From positions 111,147-175,146 of the forward strand of contig CAYYFL010000001.1 in the NCBI GenBank assembly GCA_964471325.1: a stretch of 64,000 nucleotides of DNA, read 5' to 3'. The position numbers were made by a program, and so were the translations under genes. The notes below the pieces were generated by a model. The model worked only from the letters and a program-made list of their open reading frames with translations. It did not search any database and was not told the origin of the DNA. Below are positions 50,252 through 59,262 of this stretch, in pieces (position 1 is the first letter of the stretch; the number at the start of each line of letters is the position of its first letter). This DNA comes from Velamenicoccus sp964471325 (lineage in GTDB: Bacteria; Omnitrophota; Gorgyraeia; Velamenicoccales; Velamenicoccaceae).

Positions 50252-50282
50252 CCCCGTTAGAGAACGAAGTCCTCTAACGGGG
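50252..50282. repeat. Perfect 11-base hairpin before waaA
   Basis: CCCCGTTAGAG (50252-50262) and CTCTAACGGGG (50272-50282) form an 11-base stem around a nine-base loop in the gap after the recombinase gene. No T run follows. A GTAAACCCT end resembles the flank of the second module of the repeat family. Confidence 0.6.
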
Positions 50283-50291
50283 TAAACCCTC

Positions 50292-51152
50292 TTAAGCGCG
50301 CGGGTGCGCCTTTTCGTAGACGCTCTTGAGTTTCTCGGTCGTTAAGTGCGTGTATATCTGTGTCGTCGAAAGGTTCGCGTGCCCCAGGAGCTCCTGGACC
50401 GAACGCAGATCCGCCCCGCGATTCAACAGGTGGGTCGCGAACGAATGACGCAGGGTGTGCGGCGATATATGCTCTTTGAGACTCGCCTGGCGGACATATT
50501 TGTCGAGGATCTTGCGGAATCCCCGCGCGCCGAGCGTCTTTTTGTTCTTATTCAAAAAAATGGCCCGTGATACGGCGTTGCGCTTTTGAAGATAATTGCG
50601 GATGGCCTTCAGGGCCCGGTCGCCGATAGGCAGCAATCTTTCCTTTTTCCCCTTGCCATAGACCTTGACGGTCCCGCCGATAAAATCGACATCGTCTTCC
50701 CGGAGGCCCACCAGCTCTGAAATCCTCATGCCCGTAGAATAAAGGGTCTCCAGCATCGCCCGGTCCCTGAGACCGCGTACCGTCGCTTCGTCCGGCGCCT
50801 CGATCAGGCTGACGACGTCCGTCTCGCTCAGAAACTTCGGCAGGGTCTTTTCCTGCTTGGGAGACGCGACCGCGTCCGTCGGATTCACCTTGAGATACCC
50901 GTCTTTGACAAGAAACCTGAAAAAACTGCGCAAGGACGAAAGTTTGCGCGCCGTGCTGCGCGACGCCAGATTGCGTTCCTTGAGATGGGCCAGGAAACGG
51001 CGGATCGTCAGATAGTCCACGCTCTCGACAGGCGCGTCCTTCAAGAAGATGCCGAACTCATGGAGATCGGTCTTGTAGTTCTTGATCGTATGGGTCGAGG
51101 CATTCCTTTCAATCTCCAGATACCGCAAAAACTTTTCGATATGGCGTTCCAT
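50292..51152 (-). CDS. Tyrosine recombinase XerC/XerD
   Basis: This protein (286 residues) would resolve chromosome dimers at dif with FtsK. The N-terminal SAM-like DNA-binding domain (about 1-90) has LRYLEIERNASTHTIKNYK. The catalytic domain carries the Arg in LYSTGMRISELVGLRED, the Lys in KVYGKGKKERLLP, the HxxR in SPHTLRHSFATHLLNRG, His/Trp-site GHANLSTTQIYTH and the Tyr nucleophile in IYTHLT. Whether it is XerC or XerD cannot be set from sequence alone. AAGGA precedes the ATG. It is not next to any mobile element. Confidence 0.93.
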   Translation of the reverse strand: MERHIEKFLRYLEIERNASTHTIKNYKTDLHEFGIFLKDAPVESVDYLTIRRFLAHLKERNLASRSTARKLSSLRSFFRFLVKDGYLKVNPTDAVASPKQEKTLPKFLSETDVVSLIEAPDEATVRGLRDRAMLETLYSTGMRISELVGLREDDVDFIGGTVKVYGKGKKERLLPIGDRALKAIRNYLQKRNAVSRAIFLNKNKKTLGARGFRKILDKYVRQASLKEHISPHTLRHSFATHLLNRGADLRSVQELLGHANLSTTQIYTHLTTEKLKSVYEKAHPRA

Positions 51153-51162
51153 GGCTATTCCT

Positions 51163-51196
51163 TAGACCCTTCCTTTAATGGCATGAGGAAGGTCTA
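51163..51196. repeat. Start-proximal hairpin repeat before the Xer gene
   Basis: TAGACCCTTCCT (51163-51174) pairs with AGGAAGGTCTA (51186-51196) with one bulge. It is followed by CCCTTTCTGGGTTAA, exactly as after the second module at 13466-13480. The AAGGA of the ribosome binding site is at its edge. Confidence 0.7.
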
Positions 51197-51215
51197 CCCT
51201 TTCTGGGTTAAAACA

Positions 51216-52178
51216 TCACAAATATGTCTTGCCCTTCAGATAGGCGGCATAGTCGGCTACGGATTCCTCTAGAGAACGGAAAGGCGCCTTAAAGCCGGCT
51301 TTTCGCAATCGGTCCATCCTAGCCTGGGTAAAATATTGATAACGGCCCCTGAGTCCTTCGGGCATATCGATATAAGAAATCCTCGGTTTCTGCCCCAGCG
51401 CCGCAAAGAGGGCCCTTGCCAAATCGTTCCAGCTGCGCGCCTCGCCTGTCCCCAGGTTATAGAGGCCTGTTTTGCCTGGATAGACGATGAAAAAGAACAT
51501 CGCCTCGACGGCGTCCTTGACATAAATAAAGTCCCTCTTTTGCTCGCCGTCCTTATAATCGGCGCGGTAGGACTTAAAAAGACGGAAATCCCCTCCGGCC
51601 GCGATCTCGTCAAAACGCCGGCATAAGACACTCGCCATTTCTCCCTTGTGATATTCGTTGGGACCGAATACATTAAAAAACTTCAGGCCTGTGGCCCGGC
51701 GGCTATATCCGTGGGCCCGGATCCACAGGTCAAAGAGATGCTTGGAGTAGCCGTAGATGTTCAACGGCCGCAATCTTGTCAACAAAACAGGATCGTCGTC
51801 AAAGCCGAGTTCCCCGTCCCCGTATGTCGCCGCCGATGAAGCGTACAAAAAGGGGACCTTCCTGCGGAACGCCCACAGGGCCAGTTCCCGGGAATAGGCA
51901 AAATTATTGTCCATGACGTAACGCGCGTCCATGCACGTCGTAGAACTGCACGCCCCCATGTGGACGATCTGGCGTACGCGGGGCATACGGTTTGAACGGA
52001 CGCGTTCCAAAAGATCGTCTTTATCGACGTAATCCTGGATCCGCTTGTTCGCCAGGCCCCTCCACTTATCCGATCCGTCAAGCCTGTCGACCGCCACGAT
52101 ATCGTCGATCCCTTCACGATTGAGCCTTTCTAAAAAACAACTTCCGATAAAACCCGCGGCCCCAGTCACAATGATCAC
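51216..52178 (-). CDS. hldD: ADP-L-glycero-D-manno-heptose 6-epimerase
   Basis: HldD interconverts ADP-D,D-heptose and ADP-L,D-heptose, the last step of heptose precursor synthesis. It is a short-chain dehydrogenase-like protein of 320 residues. The NAD motif is IVTGAAGFIGS (about 3-13), and RPLNIYGYSKHLFDLW provides the YxxxK pair. SSAATYGDGE, FFNVFGPNEYHKGEMAS and KRDFIYVKDAV are family signatures. It starts with GTG at 52178, sharing GTGA with the metH/metF stop, and has GGAGG upstream. Confidence 0.95.
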   Translation of the reverse strand: MIIVTGAAGFIGSCFLERLNREGIDDIVAVDRLDGSDKWRGLANKRIQDYVDKDDLLERVRSNRMPRVRQIVHMGACSSTTCMDARYVMDNNFAYSRELALWAFRRKVPFLYASSAATYGDGELGFDDDPVLLTRLRPLNIYGYSKHLFDLWIRAHGYSRRATGLKFFNVFGPNEYHKGEMASVLCRRFDEIAAGGDFRLFKSYRADYKDGEQKRDFIYVKDAVEAMFFFIVYPGKTGLYNLGTGEARSWNDLARALFAALGQKPRISYIDMPEGLRGRYQYFTQARMDRLRKAGFKAPFRSLEESVADYAAYLKGKTYL

Positions 52179-54046
52179 TTAACACCTCCGGCTTGTCCGG
52201 GGAAACTCGGCGCATCCCGACGGACCGATAAGGCCTTGATGATACGCGCGCTGACGTCATAGCGCCCAAAAGGCGAAACAAGATATATCCCGTTCACGCG
52301 GCCGCGGACAGACTCGATGATCTCCATGGCGATCGCCTCGCCCTCCCGGACCGCCATTTCCCCGTCGTCGATCCGCATGCGCCGGCGGATCTCTTCGGGG
52401 ATGGAAATCCCCGGCACTTCGTTATGGAGAAACTCCGTGTTCTTGCTGCTGACCAAAGGAAGGACGCCGTAAAAAACAGGAACGCCTGCGGATTCAATCC
52501 GGTCGTGGATTTCCAGGATCCTCGAGGCTTCAAAAAGGGGCTGCGTCATGACAAAACGGGCCCCGGCGTCCACCTTGCGCCGCAAATAAGATATCTGGGC
52601 GTCGATATTTTTTGCATTGGGATTGAAAGCCGCCCCGACACACATATTCAACCCCATGCGACGGTTCATGTTCTCGATGAGCGCGATAAGCTGGACGGCG
52701 TTCAAATCATAGACGTTCGTGGCCTTGCCATGGGAACCGAGGCCTACCGGATCCCCTGTGACCGCCAAAAGCCCTGTCAGGCCCAAGGCATGGGCCCCCA
52801 GCAGATCCGACTGGATACCGATGAGATTACGGTCGCGGCACGTAAAATGGCAAACGGCTTCCAGCCCCGTCCGTTCCTTCACGCAAGCCGCGGCCATGAG
52901 GGAGCTCATGCGGCTCTGCCCCAGAGGATTCTCGGGCACGCTGATCACATCGGCGCCCCCCGCCTTCAAGAGATCAGCTGCCGCCTCCATTTTGCGGATG
53001 TCCGCGTTTTTCGGCGGAAGGAGTTCGGCAATCACGGTAAAACGGTCACGGCTCACAAGATCCGCGATGCCTGACGATTTCTTCTCGGTGGATAACGAAA
53101 TCCCGCCCCGGGCCCCAGAGTCTATGGCTTTCTGGTGCAGGGTAGAGGTCTCCGAGGAACGGCTCACAGGAACCGCTCCCTTGAGGGCGCGGGCCGCCAA
53201 ACGGATATGCGCGGGAGCGATCCCGCAGCAACCCCCGATGATATTCACACCTGCCTCCTTCAAGGCCAACGCGTATTGGACAAAATAGTCCGGCGTCGTC
53301 AAATAATATGTGCGGCCTTCGACGACCTGCGGATAGCCTGCGTTCGGCTGGGCGGAGACATAACCGGACGACAAGGAAGCGAGACGGCGGGCTGCTTCCA
53401 GGATATGCGCCGGACCCAGGCCGCAATTGGCCCCGATAACGTCTGCGCCGCCCGCCTCCAATTCGCGGACCACCTGATGCATATCTTCCCCAAAAGCCGT
53501 CCCCATGTTTTCCTGAAACGACATTTGGCAGACGACCGGAAGCGAAGAAACCGAACGGCAGACGTCCAGGGCCAAACGGAGTTCTTTCAAGCTCTGAAAC
53601 GTCTCGAGGACGAAAATATCGACCCCGCCGGCGATCAGGGCCGATATCTGTTCTTTAAAAATGGCGCCGACATCTTCTTGCGACAGATCCTGTTCCGAGG
53701 GGAAACGGCCCAAAGGGCCGATAGATCCGGCGACAAAAATATCGCGGTTCCCCGCCGCCTCCCGCGCGATCCTGGCGCCGGCCAGATTCATCGCTTCCGC
53801 TTCGTTCTGAAGGCCGTAGACGGAAAGCCTGACCTTATTGGCGGCAAATGTATTGGTCTGGACGATATCGCAGCCGGCATCAATATATTCCCGATGCAGG
53901 GCCAGGACAGCCTCGGGACGAGCAATATTGAGATATTCACAGGGGCGGCCCGGCGATAGTCCCCTCTCATAGAACACGGTCCCCAGGGCCCCATCGCAAA
54001 CCAGGACTTTTGTTTTCAGGATTTCTTTAAAGTCTTTTGTTTTCAT
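52175..54046 (-). CDS. Homocysteine S-methyltransferase / methylenetetrahydrofolate reductase fusion
   Basis: This 623-residue protein resembles the YitJ-type bifunctional enzymes. The N-terminal homocysteine methyltransferase domain (about 1-285) has VLVCDGALGTVFYERG, IGANCGLGP and the zinc motif IIGGCCGIAPAHI. The C-terminal reductase domain (about 330-605) has FTVIAELLPPKNADIRKME, VCHFTCRDRNLIGIQSDLL and GLLAVTGDPV. It lacks the cobalamin-binding and activation domains of MetH, which may be separate proteins. The ATG at 54046 begins the conserved part; an upstream open stretch of 12 codons is not conserved. The ribosome binding site is weak. Confidence 0.9.
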   Translation of the reverse strand: MKTKDFKEILKTKVLVCDGALGTVFYERGLSPGRPCEYLNIARPEAVLALHREYIDAGCDIVQTNTFAANKVRLSVYGLQNEAEAMNLAGARIAREAAGNRDIFVAGSIGPLGRFPSEQDLSQEDVGAIFKEQISALIAGGVDIFVLETFQSLKELRLALDVCRSVSSLPVVCQMSFQENMGTAFGEDMHQVVRELEAGGADVIGANCGLGPAHILEAARRLASLSSGYVSAQPNAGYPQVVEGRTYYLTTPDYFVQYALALKEAGVNIIGGCCGIAPAHIRLAARALKGAVPVSRSSETSTLHQKAIDSGARGGISLSTEKKSSGIADLVSRDRFTVIAELLPPKNADIRKMEAAADLLKAGGADVISVPENPLGQSRMSSLMAAACVKERTGLEAVCHFTCRDRNLIGIQSDLLGAHALGLTGLLAVTGDPVGLGSHGKATNVYDLNAVQLIALIENMNRRMGLNMCVGAAFNPNAKNIDAQISYLRRKVDAGARFVMTQPLFEASRILEIHDRIESAGVPVFYGVLPLVSSKNTEFLHNEVPGISIPEEIRRRMRIDDGEMAVREGEAIAMEIIESVRGRVNGIYLVSPFGRYDVSARIIKALSVRRDAPSFPGQAGGVK

Positions 54047-54109
54047 GCGACGCCACACCGGCTGACGCGGACATGTTCGCAATCATCCGCGATAGAAACG
54101 GACAATCCT

Positions 54110-56146
54110 TCAATCGCCTTGCGGCGGTAAAGTGTTCTTATCTTGTGCATCCGCGGCCGGCGTCTCTTCCGTCGAAGGCAAGTCGCGCGACGTGAAGGTG
54201 CACTTCGGATAATTGCTGCAACCGTAGAAGGATCGGCCGCGGTAGGACCGCCTCAGGATGAGGTCGCCTCCGCAGCCGGGAGCAGGGCATTTGACGCCCG
54301 AAGAAATAGACTTAGAGTTTTTGCAGGCAGGGTAATCCGAACAGCTCAAGAATTTACCCTTGCGCCCCCATTTGACGACCATGGGCTTGCCGCACTTGTC
54401 GCAGATCTCGTCGGTATAGATGACTTCTTTCTTGATGTCCTGCGCCGCGAAATCCAGCTTCTCCTTGAACGGCGCATAGAATTCATTCAGGATCTTGACC
54501 CAGTCGGCCTTGCCGTCCTCGATCATGTCCAGCTCTTCCTCCATGTGCGCCGTAAAGGAGACGTCCATGACCTGAGGAAAATAGCTGACCAGCAACTCGC
54601 TCACCTTGATCCCTAAGTCCGTGGGCAGGAGATACCCCTTCTCCCGGCGGACATAATCCCGCGACACGACGGTCGCGATCGTCGGCGCGTAGGTGCTGGG
54701 ACGGCCCACCCCGTCTTCTTCGAGGGCCTTGATGAGCGAACCTTCTGAATAACGGGCCGGCGGCTTGGTGAAGTGCTGGCCCGGCTCAAGATTGACCAAT
54801 GTCAGGGCGTCCGCCGCAGCCAAAGCAGGCAGTTCTTTTTTAGCCTCTTCCTCGGAATCGTCCTCCGACTTGTAGAGGACGCTGAAACCGTCAAAAACAA
54901 CCCGGGAACCCGTCGCCTTCAGGGCATAACGGTCCGCCCGGATCACGACCGAAGTCTGCTCCATCTGCGCCGGGTTCATCTGGGATGCCACGAAACGTTT
55001 CCAGATCAGTTCGTATAGTTTAAGCTGCTCCGGGGTCAGGTACGCCTGCATGTCTTTCGGCGTACGCTTGACGCTGGTCGGCCGGATGGCCTCGTGGGCT
55101 TCCTGGGCCAGTTTTTTGGATTTATAAACGCGCGGCGCATCTGGCAGATAGGGCGCGCCGTATGCCGAAGGAATAAAAGACCGGACTTCGCTCAAAGCCA
55201 CCTGCGCGACCTGGGTCGAATCGGTGCGCATATATGTGATCAACCCCACAGGGCCTTCCTCGCCCACCTCGATGCCTTCATAGAGCTGCTGGGCGATGAA
55301 CATCGTCTTGGTCGCCGAATACCGCAGCTTGTTAAAGGCGTCCTGCTGCAAGGTGCTTGTGATGAACGGCGCCAAAGGAGAACGCGACTTCATCGTCTTG
55401 TCGACGCTCTCGACCTTGAAATCCTTGACGGTGAGGTCTGCAGCGATCTTCCTGGCTTCCTCTTCACTGGTAATCTGTATCTTCTGGTCGTCTATCTTCT
55501 CCAAGGACGCCCGAAAAGACCTCTTGTCCTTGACCGCCCCCTCCTTTTTCTTGAATTCGGCATCGATGCTCCAGTATTCCTGGGGCACAAAGGCGCGGAT
55601 CTCTTTCTCGCGCTCGACGATCAGCCGCAGGGCCACCGACTGGACGCGGCCCGCGCTCAGGCCCCGCGTCACCTTGCGCCACAATAAAGGACTCAGGAAA
55701 TACCCGACGATACGGTCGAGGATGCGCCGGGCCTGCTGGGCGCGGATGCGGTCCTCGTTGAAGACACGCGGCGAACGAAACGCCTCGTCGATCGCCGACT
55801 TCGTGATCTCGTGGAATTCGACCCGGTAGACCTCCTGTTTTTTCAACGACATCCATTCCTTCAGGTTCCATCCGATCGCCTCGCCCTCCCGGTCAGGGTC
55901 GGTCGCGAAATAAACGGCATCCGCATCCTTGGCCGTCTTTTTCAATTCGCCCAAAAGCTTCTTCTTGCCGGGGATAACGACGTATTCCGTCTTGTATGCG
56001 TTGTCTATCTCCACACCCAGCTTTTTCTGCGGCAGGTCCACGATATGTCCCATCGAACTGACGACGGAAAAATCCTTGCCGAGGAATTTGGAGATCGTCC
56101 TGGCTTTGGCAGGCGACTCTACGATCACAATGGCTTTTTTAGACAT
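54110..56146 (-). CDS. topA: DNA topoisomerase I
   Basis: TopA relaxes negative supercoils as a type IA enzyme. The ATG at 56146 (MSKKAIVIVESPAKARTI) has GGGAG upstream and gives 678 residues. The Toprim domain has the Glu in VESPAKA (about 10) and DPDREGEAI (about 83-91). The active-site Tyr is in GLITYMRTDST (about 305), and GRVQSVALRLI is nearby. Two C-terminal zinc ribbons follow (CDKCGKPMVVKWGRKGKFLS then C-rich repeats near 590-670), one fewer than the three usual in E. coli. Confidence 0.97.
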   Translation of the reverse strand: MSKKAIVIVESPAKARTISKFLGKDFSVVSSMGHIVDLPQKKLGVEIDNAYKTEYVVIPGKKKLLGELKKTAKDADAVYFATDPDREGEAIGWNLKEWMSLKKQEVYRVEFHEITKSAIDEAFRSPRVFNEDRIRAQQARRILDRIVGYFLSPLLWRKVTRGLSAGRVQSVALRLIVEREKEIRAFVPQEYWSIDAEFKKKEGAVKDKRSFRASLEKIDDQKIQITSEEEARKIAADLTVKDFKVESVDKTMKSRSPLAPFITSTLQQDAFNKLRYSATKTMFIAQQLYEGIEVGEEGPVGLITYMRTDSTQVAQVALSEVRSFIPSAYGAPYLPDAPRVYKSKKLAQEAHEAIRPTSVKRTPKDMQAYLTPEQLKLYELIWKRFVASQMNPAQMEQTSVVIRADRYALKATGSRVVFDGFSVLYKSEDDSEEEAKKELPALAAADALTLVNLEPGQHFTKPPARYSEGSLIKALEEDGVGRPSTYAPTIATVVSRDYVRREKGYLLPTDLGIKVSELLVSYFPQVMDVSFTAHMEEELDMIEDGKADWVKILNEFYAPFKEKLDFAAQDIKKEVIYTDEICDKCGKPMVVKWGRKGKFLSCSDYPACKNSKSISSGVKCPAPGCGGDLILRRSYRGRSFYGCSNYPKCTFTSRDLPSTEETPAADAQDKNTLPPQGD

Positions 56147-56267
56147 GGCTCCCTTTTGCTGAAACCTCACAGGTCTTGCCCGTGGGCCCTTTTTGTTTCC
56201 ACGATCTGCCCTCTGGGCCTGCCCCTGGCTGAAAGTCAGGGGCGACCGTGGGGTGACGTCCCCGTTT

Positions 56268-56302
56268 CGCCATGGTTTTGTCTACAAGACAAAACCATGG
56301 CG
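56268..56302. repeat. Perfect 16-base inverted repeat before topA
   Basis: The plus strand reads CGCCATGGTTTTGTCT (56268-56283), ACA, then AGACAAAACCATGGCG (56287-56302). The two 16-base arms match exactly around a three-base loop. An imperfect stem GCCCCTGGCT/AGTCAGGGGC lies at 56221-56243 and GGGG-TGACGT-CCCC nearby at 56250-56263. The gap between dprA and topA (56147-56316) has no gene. Confidence 0.8.
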
Positions 56303-56316
56303 TAGGGATTAAGGCG

Positions 56317-57444
56317 TCAACTCGCATTCCTGGTGAACGACTGACCGGGAAATCTGCGGACAACCCCTTTGAGTTCAAGTTCGACCAGGATCGAAAGGAT
56401 CTCCGGAATACTTAATCCTGTTTTTTGTGCGATGTTATCGATATGGGTGGGCTCTCCATCCAGGGACTGCCAGACATCCCGGACATGCTCCCTGGGATCT
56501 TCCTCGTCCCATATGCCGGCGCTTGCGGCAGACGCGTCTTCCTCGGGGCTGGATTCTCCCGAAGAAAAACTCAAGAGCGGCTTGAGCGTCTCCAATATCT
56601 CTTCGGGCCGCATCACCAGACACGCCCCGTCCTTGATGAGGGCATTGACCCCGTAGGCGTTCTCACGGCCGACCTCGCCGGGGAGCGCAAAGACCTCCCG
56701 CCCCTGTTCCAGCGCGCAGCGCGCCGTGATCAAGGCGCCGCTCTTCGCCGAGGCCTCCACGACAAGAACGCCTTTGGACAGGCCGCTGATGATACGGTTA
56801 CGCGTAGGAAAATTCTGCGGCAAGGGCGGCATGCGCAGAGGAAATTGCGATACCACGGCGCCTTCACGAGCGATCTGGCAAAACATCCCTTCGTTCTCCG
56901 GCGGATAAATGCATTCCAACCCGCTGCCCAAAACGGCGATCGTCCTTCCGGCGGCGTCAAGCGCAGCCCGGTGGGCGGCCGTATCGATTCCGCGGGCCAG
57001 GCCGGAGACGATCGTCAGGCCGTATTCGGAAAGCCGCGAACTGAACATCCTTGCACTCGAAAGGCCGTAGAGCGACGCCCCGCGCGATCCGACGATGGCC
57101 AAGGCATTAGCATCACACGGCAGGAGGTCCCCTTTGACATAAAGGATGCACGGCGGGTCCGGGATCGCACGCAGGCCCGCCGGATAATCCTCATCGGCAA
57201 TGCTCATGATGCGGATGCCGAGCGCATCCGCCCTGCGGATCTCGGCCACGGGATCCATCTGCGCAGGCGCCGCAAGCACCGCCCGCGCCAGAAAAGGAGT
57301 CAGGCCGGCGGCCTCGATCAACCTCTGGGGCGCCGCCTTGAAAATCTCTGCGGGGCGGCCGAAAGCATCCAGGAGTCTGCGCATACGGATGCTGCCGATG
57401 CCTTTGACCATGTTCAATAAAACAAGGGCTTCAAGATCGTTCAT
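56317..57444 (-). CDS. dprA: DNA processing protein DprA/Smf
   Basis: DprA binds incoming single-stranded DNA and loads RecA during transformation; it is also widespread in non-competent bacteria. The 375-residue protein has an N-terminal helix-hairpin-helix region (about 5-60). A Rossmann-like core follows with VGSRGASLYGLSSAR, IVSGLARGIDTAAHRAAL and LGSGLECIYPPENEGM. FPTRNRIISGLSKGVLVVEA and EVFALPGEVGRENAYGVN are diagnostic. A winged-helix tail ends the protein. The start overlaps aroK by 14 bases. Confidence 0.95.
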   Translation of the reverse strand: MNDLEALVLLNMVKGIGSIRMRRLLDAFGRPAEIFKAAPQRLIEAAGLTPFLARAVLAAPAQMDPVAEIRRADALGIRIMSIADEDYPAGLRAIPDPPCILYVKGDLLPCDANALAIVGSRGASLYGLSSARMFSSRLSEYGLTIVSGLARGIDTAAHRAALDAAGRTIAVLGSGLECIYPPENEGMFCQIAREGAVVSQFPLRMPPLPQNFPTRNRIISGLSKGVLVVEASAKSGALITARCALEQGREVFALPGEVGRENAYGVNALIKDGACLVMRPEEILETLKPLLSFSSGESSPEEDASAASAGIWDEEDPREHVRDVWQSLDGEPTHIDNIAQKTGLSIPEILSILVELELKGVVRRFPGQSFTRNAS

Positions 57445-57943
57445 GTTTAAAAACGTTTAAGACCGCCTGCGCGCTTTCCTCGACGCTCAAGGCGTCGCAG
57501 TCGATCGTGTGGTGCGCCTGCGCATAAAAAGGCTGCCGTCTTTCCAAAAGCTCCTCAATCTTCTTTTTGGGGTCCGCGACATTCAGCAAGGGACGCGAAG
57601 CGTCCGCCGCCGTGCGCCGCAGAATCGTCTCAGGTCTCGACGTCAGGCATACGACCGTGCCGCTCTTCTTCATCCTCTCGATATTCTCAGGATCGACAAA
57701 GACGCCTCCGCCGCAGGCAATAGCCTGCCCTTCCCCGCGCGCCAGGCGCTTGATAAATTCTTTTTCGAGCTCGCGGAAATAAGGTTCCCCTTTAATCCGG
57801 AAGATCTCGCTGATCGGCATCTTTTCCTGAGCTTCGATCTCGGCATCCATGTCCACGAGCTTCAAATTCAGGCGGGCGGCCAGGACTTTTGCCACGGCGG
57901 TCTTGCCTGTTCCCATAAATCCTACAAGATAAATATTTCTCAT
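57431..57943 (-). CDS. aroK: Shikimate kinase
   Basis: AroK phosphorylates shikimate at the 3-hydroxyl in aromatic amino acid synthesis. The 170-residue protein has Walker A GFMGTGKTAVAK (about 8-19), the shikimate-binding Asp in DMDAEIEAQEKMPISEIF and GEPYFRELEKEF. IACGGGVFVDPEN completes the site, and the lid region lies near DASRPLL. The gene begins a transcription unit behind a promoter at 58049-58078. Other shikimate genes (aroC, aroE) lie in the preceding unit. Confidence 0.95.
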   Translation of the reverse strand: MRNIYLVGFMGTGKTAVAKVLAARLNLKLVDMDAEIEAQEKMPISEIFRIKGEPYFRELEKEFIKRLARGEGQAIACGGGVFVDPENIERMKKSGTVVCLTSRPETILRRTAADASRPLLNVADPKKKIEELLERRQPFYAQAHHTIDCDALSVEESAQAVLNVFKHERS

Positions 57944-58048
57944 TCAGCATCTCACGTTATCGTGGGCACTTCCGTGCCCCGGCCCGCTCACCAACTCGCG
58001 GGCATAGGGCCGAATATCTCATTAGTGCTTCTACGACATAGTGAAAGA

Positions 58049-58078
58049 ATTTTATCATAATAAGGTAAAGATGGTCAA
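58049..58078 (-). promoter_or_regulatory. Sigma70-type promoter for aroK
   Basis: On the minus strand TTGACC (58073-58078) and TAAAAT (58049-58054) are 18 bases apart. The start would be near 58042, leaving a leader of about 100 bases that can form GGGCAC-TTCC-GTGCCC and a CGGCCC/GGGCCG stem. It follows directly on the terminator of the preceding unit. Confidence 0.7.
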
Positions 58079-58147
58079 TCAATTCCTTGCTTCTGTATGG
58101 GCTTTTCGGAGGAAAATGATGGTTCGGCGCAAAGAGGGCCGCTAACG

Positions 58148-58184
58148 ATAAAAGGCCCCGGCAACTCATGTCGCCAGGGCCCTA
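58148..58184 (-). terminator. Rho-independent terminator after aroC
   Basis: On the minus strand GGCCCTGGC and GCCGGGGCC form a 9-base stem with one G.T pair and a ten-base loop, followed by TTTTAT. It starts about 33 bases after the aroC stop. It ends the ilvC-leuA-aroE-prepilin peptidase-aroC run. Confidence 0.85.
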
Positions 58185-58213
58185 ACTTTCTCATACCACA
58201 GAAGATATGCAGA

Positions 58214-59251
58214 CTACAGAGACCTCGTATATCCTTTGTAATTTCTCCTGGTCTCCGCGATGCTGTCCCCGCCGAATTTTTCCAAAAATGCCTGGGCCAG
58301 GACAATGGCGACGGCAGACTCCGCGACCACTGCTGCCGCTTCCACGGCGCAGGTGTCATAGCGTTCCACCGCCGCCTTGACCGCCTTCTTGGTCACGATG
58401 TCAACGGATTCCAGGGGCTTGCCGATGGTGGCGATCGGCTTCATGGTGCACTTCAGGACCACCGGCTCGCCGTTCGTCATGCCGCCTTCGATGCCTCCGG
58501 CATGGTTCGTCCGGCGGAAATAGCCCTTGTCTTTCGTGTAATAAATGGCGTCGTGCACCTTGGAACCCAGGGCGTGCGCATAGGCGACGCCGAGCCCGAC
58601 CTCAACGGCCTTGATGGCGGGGATCGACATCACGGCCCCGGCCAAAAGCGCGTTCAGGCGGCGGTCGGCAGCGGCATAACTTCCGATCCCCGGCGGCAGC
58701 CCTTTGGCCGTGACGGTAAAGCTACCCCCCACCGTATCGAGATGTTTGCGCGCGGCGTCGATCTTCTTCTTCATGCGCTCTTCGTCCGTCTCGCCGCCGA
58801 TCATCACGACGTCGCTTGAGACCGAAATGTCAAACTCCTTCAAGAAAAGCTTGCAGACGGACCCGACGGCGACGCGGCAGACCGTCTCGCGGGCGCTGGC
58901 CCTCTCTAAAACATTGCGGATATCCTGATGGCCGTATTTAAGGCAGCCGACCAGGTCCGCATGGCCCGGCCTGGGGTTGGTCAACGCGATCAACTCATCG
59001 ATGCGGAAATCGTTGTTTTTGACGTAAAGCCCGATGGGACTGCCGAGGGTCAGGCCGTTCCTGACGCCGGAAAGGATCTCGACATTGTCTCCTTCGATCT
59101 TCATGCGGTCGCCGCGGCCATAACCCAGCTGGCGGCGCTTCAACTCCATGTTCATCTCTTTTAAATCCAGCTTCAAGCCGGCCGGCATCCCTTCCAGGAT
59201 CGCCACCATGCAACGGCCGTGCGACTCACCCGCAGTCAAAAATCTGAGCAT
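58214..59251 (-). CDS. aroC: Chorismate synthase
   Basis: AroC makes chorismate from EPSP, needing reduced FMN. The 345-residue protein has the signatures GESHGRCMVAILEGMPAG, RRQLGYGRGDRMKIE and NPRPGHADLVGCLKYG. RASARETVCRVAVG and NHAGGIEGGMTNGEPV are further flavin-site motifs. AAGGAG lies ahead of the ATG and borders the second 160-base repeat. A terminator follows the gene. Confidence 0.97.
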   Translation of the reverse strand: MLRFLTAGESHGRCMVAILEGMPAGLKLDLKEMNMELKRRQLGYGRGDRMKIEGDNVEILSGVRNGLTLGSPIGLYVKNNDFRIDELIALTNPRPGHADLVGCLKYGHQDIRNVLERASARETVCRVAVGSVCKLFLKEFDISVSSDVVMIGGETDEERMKKKIDAARKHLDTVGGSFTVTAKGLPPGIGSYAAADRRLNALLAGAVMSIPAIKAVEVGLGVAYAHALGSKVHDAIYYTKDKGYFRRTNHAGGIEGGMTNGEPVVLKCTMKPIATIGKPLESVDIVTKKAVKAAVERYDTCAVEAAAVVAESAVAIVLAQAFLEKFGGDSIAETRRNYKGYTRSL

Positions 59252-59262
59252 ATGATCTCCTT

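Noticed and set aside
50292..51152. Integrase of a mobile element
   Set aside because: Size, motifs and housekeeping neighbours fit XerC/D. No attachment-site repeat, tRNA or cargo gene flanks it.
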